Below the pieces are notes generated by a model, which saw only the letters and a program-made list of their open reading frames with translations, was not told the DNA's origin and ran no database searches. The translations under genes were made by a program, and so were the position numbers. 64,000 nt of DNA from Rhodococcoides kyotonense (GTDB lineage Bacteria > Actinomycetota > Actinomycetes > Mycobacteriales > Mycobacteriaceae): assembly GCF_001645385.1 (NCBI RefSeq), contig NZ_LVHI01000006.1, forward strand, positions 1 to 64,000. The letters are read 5' to 3'. Positions 52,774 through 62,424 of this stretch are shown here, piece after piece (within the stretch, counting starts at the first letter, position 1; the number at the start of each line of letters is the position of its first letter).

Positions 52774-53915
52774 GAGGCCACCTCTTCCTTGGCGGGTTCA
52801 CGGTAGAGAGCCCGCGTGAACCACACGAGCAGAACTGCATCGGTGACGACCGATGCAAGAGCGGCGCCGACGGCACCGAGCGGGAACAGGCACAGAATCA
52901 GCACCATCTTCAGCGGCGCGAGTACCGCCGCGGCCAGAACGCGGGTGCGGTCGCGATGCTGCAGACAGAGCACCGTCGTGAACACGTAGTTCATCACGCG
53001 CATGACGACGAAGAACGACATGACGACCAATGCTCCGGCGACCTGCGACGGCGCGGGCGTGAAGAACAGGACGACACCGGCGATCAGCAGCAAAGAACCT
53101 GCGACGCAGCCGAGTACGACGGTGTGCTTCAACGCGGGGCCTGCCGTGACGCGGCCGTCGGCGAGGCGCAGTTTCTCGTGGAACGTGTGGCCGAACGACT
53201 GGCCGACGAACGCGACGGCCCATGCCGTCACCGAGGCGACCGAGTAGTAGCCGGCGATGGTGCTGTCGGTGAGGTAGCCGAGCAGCAGCACGTCGCCCTG
53301 GATGTAGACGGCGTTGGCGAGGTTCTCGGAGAACAACATCGAGATTTCGCGCCACGACCCGGGCAGGAGTGGCCGTGCGACACGTGTCTGGACGAGTGCG
53401 ACGAAGGCGATGACGAAATACGGTGCGACGTAGAGCAGACTCGCGACGAGCAGGGTCGGCTCGGACACGGCGAACAGGTATGCCGTCGCCAAGGAGATGC
53501 TCGACGCCTGACGCACGGTGTCCATCCGCTGGGTGACGTCGGGGTGGCCGTCGCGTAGAGCTCTCGATTTGTATGCATTGAAGGTCATTTCGCCGCCCGC
53601 GACGACGAGGGCGAACCACGCGACGTAGTTCACGTCGATCAGGCACAGTCCGACGGCGATCAGCGCGACACCGATCAGTGCACGGGTGGTGCGCTCGCCG
53701 AGGTAGTCGGTTTCGTCGACGCGGATGGACCGAACGCCGAACGGATGATCCAGTGGCGCAGCGATTATCGCGGCGAGCGCGAACGCCATGGCGTAGTGGC
53801 CGTAGTCGGCGATACCGAGCTGCGCGATCAGTGCGACGGTCCACAGCAGTCCGATGCCGCGCCCGCCGTACGTCCAGAGTGCGGCGACACCGGCTTTGAT
53901 CAGGTTCGCGTTCAC
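52770..53915 (-). CDS. Polysaccharide flippase (Wzx-like, MOP superfamily)
   Basis: 381 residues, about 11 helices, among them GIGLLWTVALIAQLGIADYG, ALIGVALIAVGLCLIDVNYV, TVVLGCVAGSLLLIAGVVLF and VVMSFFVVMRVMNYVFTTVL. This pattern and its place between glycosyltransferases fit a Wzx-type exporter that moves undecaprenyl-linked repeat units across the membrane. GTG was chosen since it overlaps the previous stop as GTGA, as nearly all genes of this operon do; a GTG three codons earlier is possible. Two helices fewer than the typical 12-14. Confidence 0.85.
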   Translation of the reverse strand: MNANLIKAGVAALWTYGGRGIGLLWTVALIAQLGIADYGHYAMAFALAAIIAAPLDHPFGVRSIRVDETDYLGERTTRALIGVALIAVGLCLIDVNYVAWFALVVAGGEMTFNAYKSRALRDGHPDVTQRMDTVRQASSISLATAYLFAVSEPTLLVASLLYVAPYFVIAFVALVQTRVARPLLPGSWREISMLFSENLANAVYIQGDVLLLGYLTDSTIAGYYSVASVTAWAVAFVGQSFGHTFHEKLRLADGRVTAGPALKHTVVLGCVAGSLLLIAGVVLFFTPAPSQVAGALVVMSFFVVMRVMNYVFTTVLCLQHRDRTRVLAAAVLAPLKMVLILCLFPLGAVGAALASVVTDAVLLVWFTRALYREPAKEEVAS

Positions 53916-54973
53916 CTGGACCACTCCGCCAGGAAGTCCTGCACGACGAGTTCAGCGGTGTTGGCTCGGCGCAGCGTCTCGACCTCGAGCCGGAGCGTGC
54001 GGAGCGCGACGGGGTCGGTGACCAGATCACGCGCTGCGTCGGCGACGTCGGCGATTCCTCCGTCGACGACCACTGCGCCGCCGTCGGATTCGGACAAGGC
54101 ACCGTATTTCAGGCAGACGATCGGGGTCTGGTACGCGATGGCCCGCGTGACGACGGACGACGCGGGGAACGCGTCGCCGTAGATGGTGCGTTTGCCGTAC
54201 GGGACGACGAGTGCACGAATGGATGCGAAGAACGCGTCCTCGTCCGCGTCGTTGACTTCGCCGACGATCTCGACGCCGTCGACGGCTGGAAGCTGGTCGG
54301 TGCCGCGGCCTGCGACGCGAATCGCGATCTCACGCGGCAACCGGTCACGGAGGCTCTGGATCTGTTCGAAACCCTTGCCGCGGTACACGAGTCCGAACAG
54401 TCCGACCGCGAGAGGGCGATCCTCCGCCGGTGGAAGATCCGGACGGTCCGGCACGAAGATCGTGCTCGCTCTGGCCGTGGCCCGTGGGTATTCGGCGTTC
54501 AGGGAGTCGGCGCCTGCCTTGGTCAGCGCGAACAGGGTGCGGTCAGCCGCGACACGGCGTTCGAGCGTGCGCCACAGCGAGCGAAACGGGTAGTGCAGAC
54601 CGTGATTGAGGACCTTCCGGCCGGCCAGGAGCTTGGTGCGTGCAGGCCACCAGACGAGCCCGGGCGGGTCGTGGACCGTCGCGGTCACCGGTGGTGCCCC
54701 GGCGAGCCGATGCGTCGCCCAGAACGGGACGACGGACCCGCCGCTGAGCTCACAGTGCACGATGGTGCGGCCGGGGTCGACGAGCGCGGCGACGGCCTTG
54801 CGGTGGGCGAGAATGTCACGCACCGAATCGCTGCCCGGCCCGTCGTGGCGGTACTCGACGACCTCGCCGAAGTGCGGACGCACGGCGGCCGCGAAGTCGT
54901 CGGAGTAGTCACCGACGCCGCCCACGCCGGAGCGCGGGGCGACGTAGACGAGTCTCTGGTCGCGGAGGATCAA
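53912..54973 (-). CDS. Family 4-type glycosyltransferase
   Basis: 353 residues from a TTG with GGAG about 11 nt upstream. GT-B fold: VYVAPRSGVGGVGDYSDDFA at the N-terminus, TRAIAYQTPIVCLKYGALSE as the donor block, and GLFGLVYRGKGFEQIQSL between. It acts in building the polysaccharide unit. Its promoter side carries an imperfect 17-bp palindrome that lies after the acetyltransferase stop, so a partial transcript end or processing site may fall between the two genes. Confidence 0.83.
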   Translation of the reverse strand: MILRDQRLVYVAPRSGVGGVGDYSDDFAAAVRPHFGEVVEYRHDGPGSDSVRDILAHRKAVAALVDPGRTIVHCELSGGSVVPFWATHRLAGAPPVTATVHDPPGLVWWPARTKLLAGRKVLNHGLHYPFRSLWRTLERRVAADRTLFALTKAGADSLNAEYPRATARASTIFVPDRPDLPPAEDRPLAVGLFGLVYRGKGFEQIQSLRDRLPREIAIRVAGRGTDQLPAVDGVEIVGEVNDADEDAFFASIRALVVPYGKRTIYGDAFPASSVVTRAIAYQTPIVCLKYGALSESDGGAVVVDGGIADVADAARDLVTDPVALRTLRLEVETLRRANTAELVVQDFLAEWSR

Positions 54974-54996
54974 CGGGGCGGGCTCCTTCGGAGCAC

Positions 54997-55036
54997 GTGC
55001 ACGAAAATACGTAGCGGACTATGTATTTCCGTGCAC
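54997..55036. repeat. 17-bp imperfect palindrome at the end of the acetyltransferase gene
   Basis: gtgcacgaaaatacgta and tatgtatttccgtgcac pair at 15 of 17 positions around gcggac. The layout (GTGCACG then AT-rich core then TA at the tip) matches the palindromes after the DUF2064 gene and before the GH gene at 59287, supporting a dispersed 3'-end family. It lies inside the exopolysaccharide operon. Confidence 0.7.
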
Positions 55037-55043
55037 ATGGGGA

Positions 55044-55655
55044 TCAGTAGAACAGTGGACGATACTTCGGGCGGTACTGCAGCGCATTCGGATCACGCAT
55101 GCTGCGCACCTTGGCGGGCGTGCCTGCGACGACCTCGAGCTCGTTCACCGTGCCACGCACCATCGAGCAGCCGCCGACGACGGCGCCACGGCCGATCGTG
55201 GCACCGCTGAGCACTGTGCACCGGCTGGCGATCCAGACGTAGTCACCGATGAACGTGGGTTCGAGAATCGGCTTGAACGTCGGATCGTTGTGGTCGTGGT
55301 ACCCACCGATGATGTGCGTGTCGCTCGCGATGACGACGTTGTCGCCGATGGTGATTCCGCCACGCGCGTCGAACATGCACCGAAAGCCGATGGAGCATGC
55401 CTCACCGATCACGAGATTCTCGATGTCGAGGATCGTTGTGCCGCGGAAGATCGACGTGTCCTTGCCGATCGTCGCCCCGAACGCGCGTAGGAAGTTCTGC
55501 CGTACGACGTGCGACGGGATGTAGGTGACCACCATGTTGAAACCCAGTGTGCCGATCCGGTTTCGGATCTTGCGGGCCAACGAGATGTCCTGCATCTTGT
55601 AGTCCGACACGTGGTGGATCTTCGCGTCCGTCGTGGGTTCTTCCACCGCTGTCAT
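55044..55655 (-). CDS. Hexapeptide-repeat acyltransferase (acetyltransferase)
   Basis: 203 residues. The left-handed beta-helix is seen in ATIGKDTSIFRGTTILDIEN, LVIGEACSIGFRCMFDARGG, ITIGDNVVIASDTHIIGGYH and AIGRG-type turns in VLSGATIGRGAVVGGCSMVR. Catalytic His is likely in GGYHDHND. It likely acetylates a sugar of the exopolysaccharide with acetyl-CoA. GAGGAG lies 8 nt before the ATG, which overlaps the preceding dehydratase stop as ATGA. The next gene follows after a palindrome. Confidence 0.88.
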   Translation of the reverse strand: MTAVEEPTTDAKIHHVSDYKMQDISLARKIRNRIGTLGFNMVVTYIPSHVVRQNFLRAFGATIGKDTSIFRGTTILDIENLVIGEACSIGFRCMFDARGGITIGDNVVIASDTHIIGGYHDHNDPTFKPILEPTFIGDYVWIASRCTVLSGATIGRGAVVGGCSMVRGTVNELEVVAGTPAKVRSMRDPNALQYRPKYRPLFY

Positions 55656-56623
55656 GCTGCCATCTCCTCGGTCATGTCGAATTCGACCATCGCGGTGACG
55701 ATCTCCTCGAAGTTCTTGGTGGGCGCCCACCTGAGCACGTCGCGTGCCTTGGACGCGTCGCCGATCATTCTGGCCGAATCGGCGGGACGCAGCATCTCGG
55801 GATCTGCATCCACGTAGCTGCGCCAGTCGTCGATCCCGACGGCTGCCATCGCGGAGGCAACGAAATCGGCGACGCTGTGCGACTGCCCGGTCGCGACTAC
55901 GAAGTCGTCACCCTTGCCGTGCAACGCCATCGCGACCATCGCGGCGACATAGTCGGGTGCCCAACCCCAATCGCGTTGCGCGGACATGCTGCCGAGCTCG
56001 AGCTTGCTCTGCGTGCCACGAGCGATCGCGGCGGCCGCCTTCGTGATCTTGCGGGTGACGAACGTATCGGGCCGTCGCGGCGACTCGTGGTTGAACAGAA
56101 TTGCGTTCGTGGCTTCGAGACCGCGAGATCGGTACACCTGAACCATGTTGTGACTCAGTGCCTTCGATGCACCGTAGGGAGACGTCGGCGCGATACGCGA
56201 GTTCTCGTTCTGCACCGGGTCCGAGGATCCGGCGAAGATCTCGGCACTCGACGCGTTGATCACCATGACCCGCTTGCCCGACGCCTCCTGATGCGTGTGG
56301 CACGCGTCGAGCAGCGATGCGGCCGAGACTCCGTTGACTCGGGTGGTCAACACCGGGTCCTTCCACGACCGCCACACCGACGAGATGCCGGCGAGATGGA
56401 AGACGTAGTCGGGGTCGGTGGCGCCGACGAGATCCGACGCGGCTCCCGGCTCACCGAGATCGACCTGATGCATCGTGACGTCGTCGACGACGCTCATCGA
56501 GCCCGGCCGAGCCACACCGTGGACCGTCCATCCGAGATCGACGAGCGCTTCGGACAAGTAGCTGCCGTCCTGCCCGGCAACCCCCGTCACGAGGGCGCTA
56601 GGCGGCTTCCGCCTGGCAGTCAC
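55652..56623 (-). CDS. GDP-mannose dehydratase-like SDR, second copy (possible GDP-6-deoxymannose reductase)
   Basis: 323 residues, extended [23 protein letters not shown] (NAD loop), [13 protein letters not shown], and [20 protein letters not shown] (Y-x3-K). [17 protein letters not shown] and [19 protein letters not shown] are the substrate blocks shared with Gmd. As it follows gmd with a 4-bp overlap, it may take the 4-keto sugar to GDP-D-rhamnose or a talose form, like RMD enzymes. It could also be a duplicate dehydratase. GTG start. Confidence 0.8.
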   Translation of the reverse strand: MTARRKPPSALVTGVAGQDGSYLSEALVDLGWTVHGVARPGSMSVVDDVTMHQVDLGEPGAASDLVGATDPDYVFHLAGISSVWRSWKDPVLTTRVNGVSAASLLDACHTHQEASGKRVMVINASSAEIFAGSSDPVQNENSRIAPTSPYGASKALSHNMVQVYRSRGLEATNAILFNHESPRRPDTFVTRKITKAAAAIARGTQSKLELGSMSAQRDWGWAPDYVAAMVAMALHGKGDDFVVATGQSHSVADFVASAMAAVGIDDWRSYVDADPEMLRPADSARMIGDASKARDVLRWAPTKNFEEIVTAMVEFDMTEEMAA

Positions 56624-57615
56624 GCGATCTTGACCACGTCGGCCGACTGCTCGGCCAAGTCGCTCTGCACCATCATCGAAACCAGTTCGGGGAAGGTGAC
56701 TTTCGGCTTCCAGCCGAGCTTCTCCTGAGCCTTCGACGAGTCACCGACGAGCAGGTCCACCTCGGCGGGGCGGAAGAAGCGGGGGTCGATCTTGACGTAC
56801 TCGGACCAGTCGGTGATGTCGACGGCGGCGAATGCGTGGTCGAGCAGTTCGCGGATGGAGTGCGTCTCTCCGGTGGAGATGACGTAGTCGTCGGCCTGCT
56901 CCTGCTGCAGCATGAGGTACATCGCCTCGACGTAGTCACCGGCGAAGCCCCAGTCGCGCTTGGCGTCGAGATTGCCCAGCGAGATCTCGCTCTGCAGGCC
57001 GAGTGCGATGCGAGCAACGGAGCGGGTGACCTTGCGCGTCACGAATTCGATTCCGCGACGCGGTGATTCGTGGTTGAACAGAATGCCCGAGCTGGCATGC
57101 ATGTCGTACGACTCGCGGTAGTTGATCGTCATGTAGTGGCCGTAGACCTTGGCGACTCCGTACGGCGAACGCGGCCACAGCAGCGTCGATTCGCGCTGCG
57201 GGACGTCCTGCACCTTGCCGAACATCTCGGAGCTCGACGCCTGGTAGAAGCGAACCTGCTTGCCCGCCATGTCCTGGTAGCCACGCGTGGCTTCGAGCAT
57301 GTTCAGCACCCCGCCGCCGGTGACGTCGGTGGTCAGACGTGCGTTCTCCCACGAGTAGGCGACGAAGGAGACGGCGCCGAGGTTGTAGACCTCGTCCGGA
57401 TCTGCGTAGGCGAACGCGCGCATGAGGCTGGACAGATCGAGCAGATCGCCCGTCAGCACCTCGACCTGCGGAAGGATGCGCTCGAGCATTGCCGCCTTCG
57501 GATTGTTCTGTCCCCGAAGCAATCCGAAGACCTCGTACCCTTTGCTCAGTAGAAGCTCGGCAAGGTAAAGGCCGTCTTGACCGGTGATTCCCGTGATCAA
57601 TGCCCTCTTGGTCAT
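56620..57615 (-). CDS. gmd: GDP-mannose 4,6-dehydratase
   Basis: 331 residues. [40 protein letters not shown] with catalytic Ser/Glu, [20 protein letters not shown] with Y-x3-K, and [20 protein letters not shown] with the [14 protein letters not shown] block match bacterial Gmd throughout. It removes water from GDP-D-mannose to give GDP-4-keto-6-deoxymannose, the first step to GDP-fucose, rhamnose or perosamine. Overlaps the upstream glycosyltransferase and downstream second dehydratase by 4 bp. Confidence 0.93.
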   Translation of the reverse strand: MTKRALITGITGQDGLYLAELLLSKGYEVFGLLRGQNNPKAAMLERILPQVEVLTGDLLDLSSLMRAFAYADPDEVYNLGAVSFVAYSWENARLTTDVTGGGVLNMLEATRGYQDMAGKQVRFYQASSSEMFGKVQDVPQRESTLLWPRSPYGVAKVYGHYMTINYRESYDMHASSGILFNHESPRRGIEFVTRKVTRSVARIALGLQSEISLGNLDAKRDWGFAGDYVEAMYLMLQQEQADDYVISTGETHSIRELLDHAFAAVDITDWSEYVKIDPRFFRPAEVDLLVGDSSKAQEKLGWKPKVTFPELVSMMVQSDLAEQSADVVKIA

Positions 57616-58757
57616 TGCGACAGCTTCCTCTCGATGTTCTCTTCGTGAATTTCCGTGACTGCCGCAATCAGTTCTGCTGCGAAGCGTTCTTCACTGAACT
57701 GCTCCACGTGAGCCTGAATCTTCAGCGGCTCCCATGATGTTCGTTCGAGCTTCTCGACCGCTGCCCGGATTGCTTCGGGCGTCGGTTCGTCGAAATAGAC
57801 ACCGGTGACGCCTTCGACGACGGTGTCCAGGAACCCGCCCCACCGGAGAACGACGGTCGGTTTCCCGTGATAGCCGGCTTCGATGGGGGTCAATCCGTAG
57901 TCTTCATAGCTCGCGGCGACGACCGCGTTACACATCGTGTACAGCCAGGTCATTTCGCCCGCGCTGAGGTCGCTGAGCATGAGAACGTTGTCCGACTTGA
58001 CTTTTCGCAGACGCTCGGCTTCGGGGCCGCGTCCGACGACGACGAGCTTGTGGTCGGTCCCGGCGAACGCTGCGATGACCTTGTCGACGTTCTTGTAGGG
58101 GAGCAGGCGCGAGATGCACAGGTGGAACGGCTCTCCGCCGCTCCAGTTCTCGACGTCGGTGATCGGTTCGGCCGGTGAGGTCTCGACGGTGAACGGCGCG
58201 GGAAGCACGGTGGATGCGATGCCGTACGCATCGGTGATGCGTTTGTTGATGATCGTGGAGATGGCCAGGTAGCGGTCTGCGGAACCTGCAGCGCGACGGT
58301 CCCACCGGCGTAACGGCCAGGAGAGTGCCTTCAGTGCAACACGTTTCAGTGAGCTACTGGATTCGCCGAGATACATTTGCGATTCGTACAACCAACGTGC
58401 AGGTGAATAGCAGTAGACGAGTTTGCGTCCAGATGTGCGGAATCCGTGTGCCCAGCCGCTCGTGCTGGTGAGTACGACGTCGGCGTCGATCGCTATCGAG
58501 CTCGACGCGAACGGCAGAAGAGGGAGCGCGAGGCGATGGTTCTTGCGCAGGAACCCGATTCGGTTCAACGTCGAGGTGCGAACGTCGATACCTGCGAAGT
58601 CGGGGAACGTGGTCGACGGCTCGAACAGCGTCGTGTAGACGGGACTGCCGGGGAAAGCGCGGGTCATGGCGAGCACGACCTTCTCGGCGCCGCCGCGCTG
58701 TGTCAGGTAGTCGTGGGCGATGGCGACGCGTATCGGGCGGGTGAGTTGCTCCGTCAT
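57612..58757 (-). CDS. Family 4 glycosyltransferase, first gene of the exopolysaccharide operon
   Basis: 381 residues, [23 protein letters not shown] at the acceptor domain (the RGGAE loop), [40 protein letters not shown] at the start of the donor domain, and [20 protein letters not shown], the E-x7-E region with [10 protein letters not shown] mannosyl- or related transferase, probably initiating. The ATG has a weak ribosome site, so a different start is possible. A 400-bp AT-richer region upstream should hold the operon promoter. Confidence 0.88.
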   Translation of the reverse strand: MTEQLTRPIRVAIAHDYLTQRGGAEKVVLAMTRAFPGSPVYTTLFEPSTTFPDFAGIDVRTSTLNRIGFLRKNHRLALPLLPFASSSIAIDADVVLTSTSGWAHGFRTSGRKLVYCYSPARWLYESQMYLGESSSSLKRVALKALSWPLRRWDRRAAGSADRYLAISTIINKRITDAYGIASTVLPAPFTVETSPAEPITDVENWSGGEPFHLCISRLLPYKNVDKVIAAFAGTDHKLVVVGRGPEAERLRKVKSDNVLMLSDLSAGEMTWLYTMCNAVVAASYEDYGLTPIEAGYHGKPTVVLRWGGFLDTVVEGVTGVYFDEPTPEAIRAAVEKLERTSWEPLKIQAHVEQFSEERFAAELIAAVTEIHEENIERKLSQ

Positions 58758-59154
58758 GCGGCGACCCGCAGATGTTTCCGTTGCACAGCGGCGTTTGCAT
58801 TCATTCTTGTACCAATCGTGTCGAACCGTGCACAAAGAGACTTTGACTTGAATTCCCGACCGCGGAAAGCATGGATTTCGCGACGTCGTTGTGCGATGTA
58901 CTTCCGGGCTTATGTGCGTCCCCCGACTGGGACGAGAACTCCGAACACACTGGTGTCCCACTGTGTCAGTCGTTCACAGTAAACAAGTATCCGACATGCG
59001 CCTGAATTGGTAGCACTAAGTGATGTGCTTCACAATGACGAATCGGACGCGGGAGAGTATGGATACTCGGTATTCCTCGCGATTTAACACTACGGAAATG
59101 AATTCTCCGAGTCGGCGGGCGATATCGCGAGAAATGAACGTGAAACTCGGTTCG
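58758..59154. other. Non-coding region upstream of the exopolysaccharide operon
   Basis: About 400 bp, noticeably more AT-rich than the rest of the window, with no convincing gene on either strand. It should carry the promoter of the leftward exopolysaccharide operon; I could not fix a -10/-35 pair. The GH gene from the right terminates at its far edge. Confidence 0.6.
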
Positions 59155-59194
59155 AAATAAAAACACCGACCGGTCTGTAATCGACCGGTCGGTG
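59155..59194 (-). terminator. Intrinsic terminator of the upstream GH gene
   Basis: On the minus strand, 11-bp perfect arms (caccgaccggt / accggtcggtg) around a 9-nt loop are followed by TTTTTATTT. It is the only classic hairpin-plus-T-run found in the window, placed 93 bp beyond the GH stop. Confidence 0.85.
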
Positions 59195-59232
59195 AATCTG
59201 TCAGTAATTCGGTTTTCAGTTTGTTTCGGTCC

Positions 59233-59278
59233 CCACGTGCGCGCGAATGTATAGCCCGCTATACATTCGCGCGCACGT
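59233..59278. repeat. Perfect 22-bp-arm palindrome downstream of the GH gene
   Basis: Arms read CACGTGCGCGCGAATG then TATAGC on the left and its exact complement on the right, with only CC between them. The core GAATGTATAGC recurs, decayed, at the end of the DUF2064 gene and, more loosely, after the acetyltransferase gene. It starts 8 bp after the GH stop and lies before the real terminator. Confidence 0.85.
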
Positions 59279-59286
59279 GAAGCCGC

Positions 59287-60798
59287 CTACCGTTGCGCCC
59301 GCGCACCCGCCGTGGGCGTCCAGGTGATCGATCCGTACTGGAAGGTCACGCGCACACCGCCGCCGTCGATGGGCGTCTCGTCGCTGGTCGCAGGACCGAG
59401 CGTCGGGTCCCACGCGGAGATGATTCCGCCGCCGATCAGCCGGGTCCCGCCGAGGTCCGTCGAGAACACGCGCAGGCCGTACGGGCTGTCGAAGTCCTGG
59501 TAGCCGTTCGCGAAGCCGGTGGTGGGCAACAAGCCGGTGCGGCGGACCGCGTCGGCAACCACGTTCGGCGACGCGATGAACCCGGTCGGCGTCTGGAAGA
59601 CCGTCGCGTAGTCGCGGATCTGCGCCCACGTGTCGCGGATCGGGAAGACCGGGCTGACGGCTGCTCCGAGCTCGGACGGCACCATCTGGAACCGGTTGTA
59701 CTCGGCCGAGCGCGGAATGCCGTTCATCAGTTGCGACATGACGCCCCAGAGCGCGGGCTTGCCGCTCCAATCCGAGCGCAGCAGGCCGAACGTCATCTCT
59801 GTGTCCTGACTACCGGTCTGCTGGTCTTTCAGCTGGTACAGGTAGATCGGGCCGGTGTACGGCAGCTCCTGCCACTTCGTGATGAAGTGGGTGATCATGT
59901 CGCTCTGCTGCTCTTCCGACGCGACCGCGGTGGGTACGCCGTACTCGGTGGCCCAGATCTTCTTTCCCCCGTCGCCGTTCGCGACCATGAGTGCGCGAAT
60001 GTCCATGACCTGACGGACGGGAGAGTCGTCGACGTACGTGCCGTCGGCGAACTTCATCGTGTACTGGTACGGGTGGAACGACAGCGCGTCGAACTTCCCG
60101 GCTGCGCCCGCGGCGTACATCTGCTGCGTGAACGTGACGGGGTTCTGCATCCCGTGATTGTCGACGACGGCTCCCAGTACCCCGCCGACGACGGTGGCCG
60201 ACGGGTCGGCGCCCTTGATGGCCGGGTAGGCGGCTTTCAGCAGGTCGGTGTACCCGGCGGCGTCGGGGGACGGACCGTAGAACATCGCTCCGTTGGGCTC
60301 GTTCCAGATCTCGTAGGCCTCGATCTTGCCCTTGTATCGGTCGGCGACCTTGCCGGCGAACTGGCCGAACAGGGCGGGCGACGCGGGCCGGTAGTTGAGT
60401 GCCTGTCCGGGTGGTGACGTCGCCCAGGTCGGTGTGTAGGCGATGATGCCGAGCATCGAGATACCGCGCGCGTTCACTGCATTCACGACGCGGTCGACGG
60501 CGGTCCAGACGAGCTGGTTCTGTGCGGGCTCGACGTTGGCCCACGGGATCGACACGCGCATCGACTTGATGCCCGCGGCGTCGAGTATCGACAGCGTCGT
60601 GTTCAGTTCGGCGTCGCTCGACCACAGCAGCGCACCGTTGTCGGAGACGCCGACCGTCGTCGGTGTCACGGCCGCGTCGGCCTGGGCGAGTGTGTGCTCG
60701 GTCGGTACTACGTAGGACGTGACCCCGAGCGACAGGCTCGCGGTCATCACGGCTACCGACAGTGCGGACACCACTGATCGAAGTCGAATACGGCTCAT
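59287..60798 (-). CDS. Secreted PslG-like glycoside hydrolase with extra C-terminal domain
   Basis: 503 residues. Signal MSRIRLRSVVSALSVAVMTA, with cleavage near AQA. The barrel (about 50-340) carries IEAYEIWNEPNGAMFYGPSP (acid/base) and KKIWATEYGVPTA (nucleophile). Residues 350-503 (FQMVPSELGAAVSPVFPIRD ... YGLRVFSTDLGGTRLIGGGI) form an added domain of unknown type, possibly for binding polymer. GGAGAG 6 nt before ATG. Paralog of the GH at the other end of the locus, which lacks the added domain. Probably shapes the exopolysaccharide outside the cell. Confidence 0.88.
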   Translation of the reverse strand: MSRIRLRSVVSALSVAVMTASLSLGVTSYVVPTEHTLAQADAAVTPTTVGVSDNGALLWSSDAELNTTLSILDAAGIKSMRVSIPWANVEPAQNQLVWTAVDRVVNAVNARGISMLGIIAYTPTWATSPPGQALNYRPASPALFGQFAGKVADRYKGKIEAYEIWNEPNGAMFYGPSPDAAGYTDLLKAAYPAIKGADPSATVVGGVLGAVVDNHGMQNPVTFTQQMYAAGAAGKFDALSFHPYQYTMKFADGTYVDDSPVRQVMDIRALMVANGDGGKKIWATEYGVPTAVASEEQQSDMITHFITKWQELPYTGPIYLYQLKDQQTGSQDTEMTFGLLRSDWSGKPALWGVMSQLMNGIPRSAEYNRFQMVPSELGAAVSPVFPIRDTWAQIRDYATVFQTPTGFIASPNVVADAVRRTGLLPTTGFANGYQDFDSPYGLRVFSTDLGGTRLIGGGIISAWDPTLGPATSDETPIDGGGVRVTFQYGSITWTPTAGARAQR

Positions 60799-60910
60799 GA
60801 TGATCTCTCCGGAAGGGGGCTCTTTTCGCGAGCCCATCGAGAAATCATTGCAGGAAAATCGAAAGTGTTACAAGCCGCAATCACTTTGTCTTTTCGTATC
60901 GAACTGCTGG

Positions 60911-62314
60911 TCAAGCCATGTTTGTCGCTACCGGGCTTTGCGACGCGAATGGCCTTCGGGTTCGGTCGTCGGGCACGTTATCGGTGGCCTTTTCCCACGC
61001 GACGACGAGGAAGACGATCAAGACCGAAAAGGCCATCGTCGTGGCCGGAATGGTGACGACGGGGAAATCCAACTGCAGCGCGACGACGCAGAACCCGATG
61101 AATCCGCCCCCGATGAATCCGTGTTCCCAGTGCTTCGACCGGAGGCATCGGTAGCCGATGATCGCGCCGACGACGATCACTGCGGAAAAGGCGAGGCCTG
61201 CCAGAATCCCGCCGCGATAGACGGACAGCAGCGGGGCGTTGGCCACGTAGTTGACCTCGAACGCCGAGCCGGGATCCTTGAATTCGGTGCGCCCCCAGCC
61301 GAGCCCGAACAGCCAGTGGCCGGCCATGTGCCCGGGGAAGTCGGCCAGTGCGTCACCTCTCGCGCTCGACCCGGCATCGCCGCTGCCGAAGGACGAGAAA
61401 ACCCGGCTACGCACGGTCGGGACCGACAGTGCAGCCACGAACGCGGCGAAGAATCCGCCGATGATGACGACGCGGTCGCGCGTCCGCATGGATTGAAACA
61501 GCAGCATCAGCACGACGCCGAACACCACCGAGAACAGGGCAGCGCGCGACAAGGTCAGCACCAGTGCGCCGAACAGCAACGCCGACAGCGCCAATCGCAT
61601 CCTGTCGCGGAGGAGCAGTACGCAGAGCATGAGTGCGACGAAGAGGCCGATGCCCGCGGCGTTGGGATCGATGTACGTGCCGGCGAGTCGAACCGTCGCC
61701 GCGCCGCCGGAATAGACGAAGCGCGTGCTTTCCTCTTCGGTGCCGTATCCGAACGGGGAAAGGTAGCCGATCAACTTGCCCGCCGGGTCGCCCATCAGAA
61801 CGACGACCGCGAATGCCGCTGCGAGGGAGGCCGCGTAGACGTAGATCCTTCCGAACAACTCGAGTTCCGTCCGCGGCAACCGGAGCAGCGATACCGCTAC
61901 GAGAGTCGAAACGAGCCATTTCCCGAATTCCGCGTAATCCACTGTCGCGCTGCCGGTTGCGACGACCGACAGCGCCGACGTGACGATCAATGCGATGACG
62001 GCCATCTCGCCGTATGTGACGCGACTCACTCCTGTGCGGTGGATCACCGACGCGAGTACGACGCCGAATCCCAGCGTGAATACCAACGGAGCATGAACGC
62101 CGGGGACGTAGCCGAACGGAAGCGCGCCCAGCGAAAATGCAAGAGCGCGAGTCAGATATGTGGGGTGCCTGAGTCCGATGTAAGCTCCCACCGCAAGCCC
62201 GACGAGGGCGAAAGCACCCAGTTTTCCTGGCGTTCCACCGACGATCATCAAGAATGTAACGAACAACGGGACGACGACGATCACAGCCGCGTCAACACGT
62301 TTCGAGATGTTCAT
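60911..62314 (-). CDS. O-antigen ligase/polymerase-like membrane protein (Wzy/WaaL family)
   Basis: 467 residues, about 12 helices, from AVIVVVPLFVTFLMIVGGTP to TTMAFSVLIVFLVVAWEKAT. A long outside loop (WLFGLGWGRTEFKDPGSAFE ... NAPLLSVYRGG) with Arg and His is the usual place of the active site in this family. It would polymerise or ligate the repeat units exported by the flippase. A GTG 18 nt earlier is an alternative start; neither has a strong ribosome site. Divergent from the chain-length/kinase gene across 110 bp. Confidence 0.87.
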   Translation of the reverse strand: MNISKRVDAAVIVVVPLFVTFLMIVGGTPGKLGAFALVGLAVGAYIGLRHPTYLTRALAFSLGALPFGYVPGVHAPLVFTLGFGVVLASVIHRTGVSRVTYGEMAVIALIVTSALSVVATGSATVDYAEFGKWLVSTLVAVSLLRLPRTELELFGRIYVYAASLAAAFAVVVLMGDPAGKLIGYLSPFGYGTEEESTRFVYSGGAATVRLAGTYIDPNAAGIGLFVALMLCVLLLRDRMRLALSALLFGALVLTLSRAALFSVVFGVVLMLLFQSMRTRDRVVIIGGFFAAFVAALSVPTVRSRVFSSFGSGDAGSSARGDALADFPGHMAGHWLFGLGWGRTEFKDPGSAFEVNYVANAPLLSVYRGGILAGLAFSAVIVVGAIIGYRCLRSKHWEHGFIGGGFIGFCVVALQLDFPVVTIPATTMAFSVLIVFLVVAWEKATDNVPDDRTRRPFASQSPVATNMA

Positions 62315-62424
62315 GGGCACTGATGTTGTCACGCTTTCATCCGGTCGCAACATGTATGTACTGCTGAATTGATCTCTGCACTTTATTCTTTCTGGCGAAC
62401 CGGGCAATCGAAGAGGAGCATTTC
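62315..62424. promoter_or_regulatory. Divergent promoter region of the ligase and chain-length genes
   Basis: 110 bp between two divergent exopolysaccharide genes, with an AT-rich stretch around 62360-62395 and a GAGGAG ribosome site before the rightward gene. No clear dyad seen. Confidence 0.5.
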
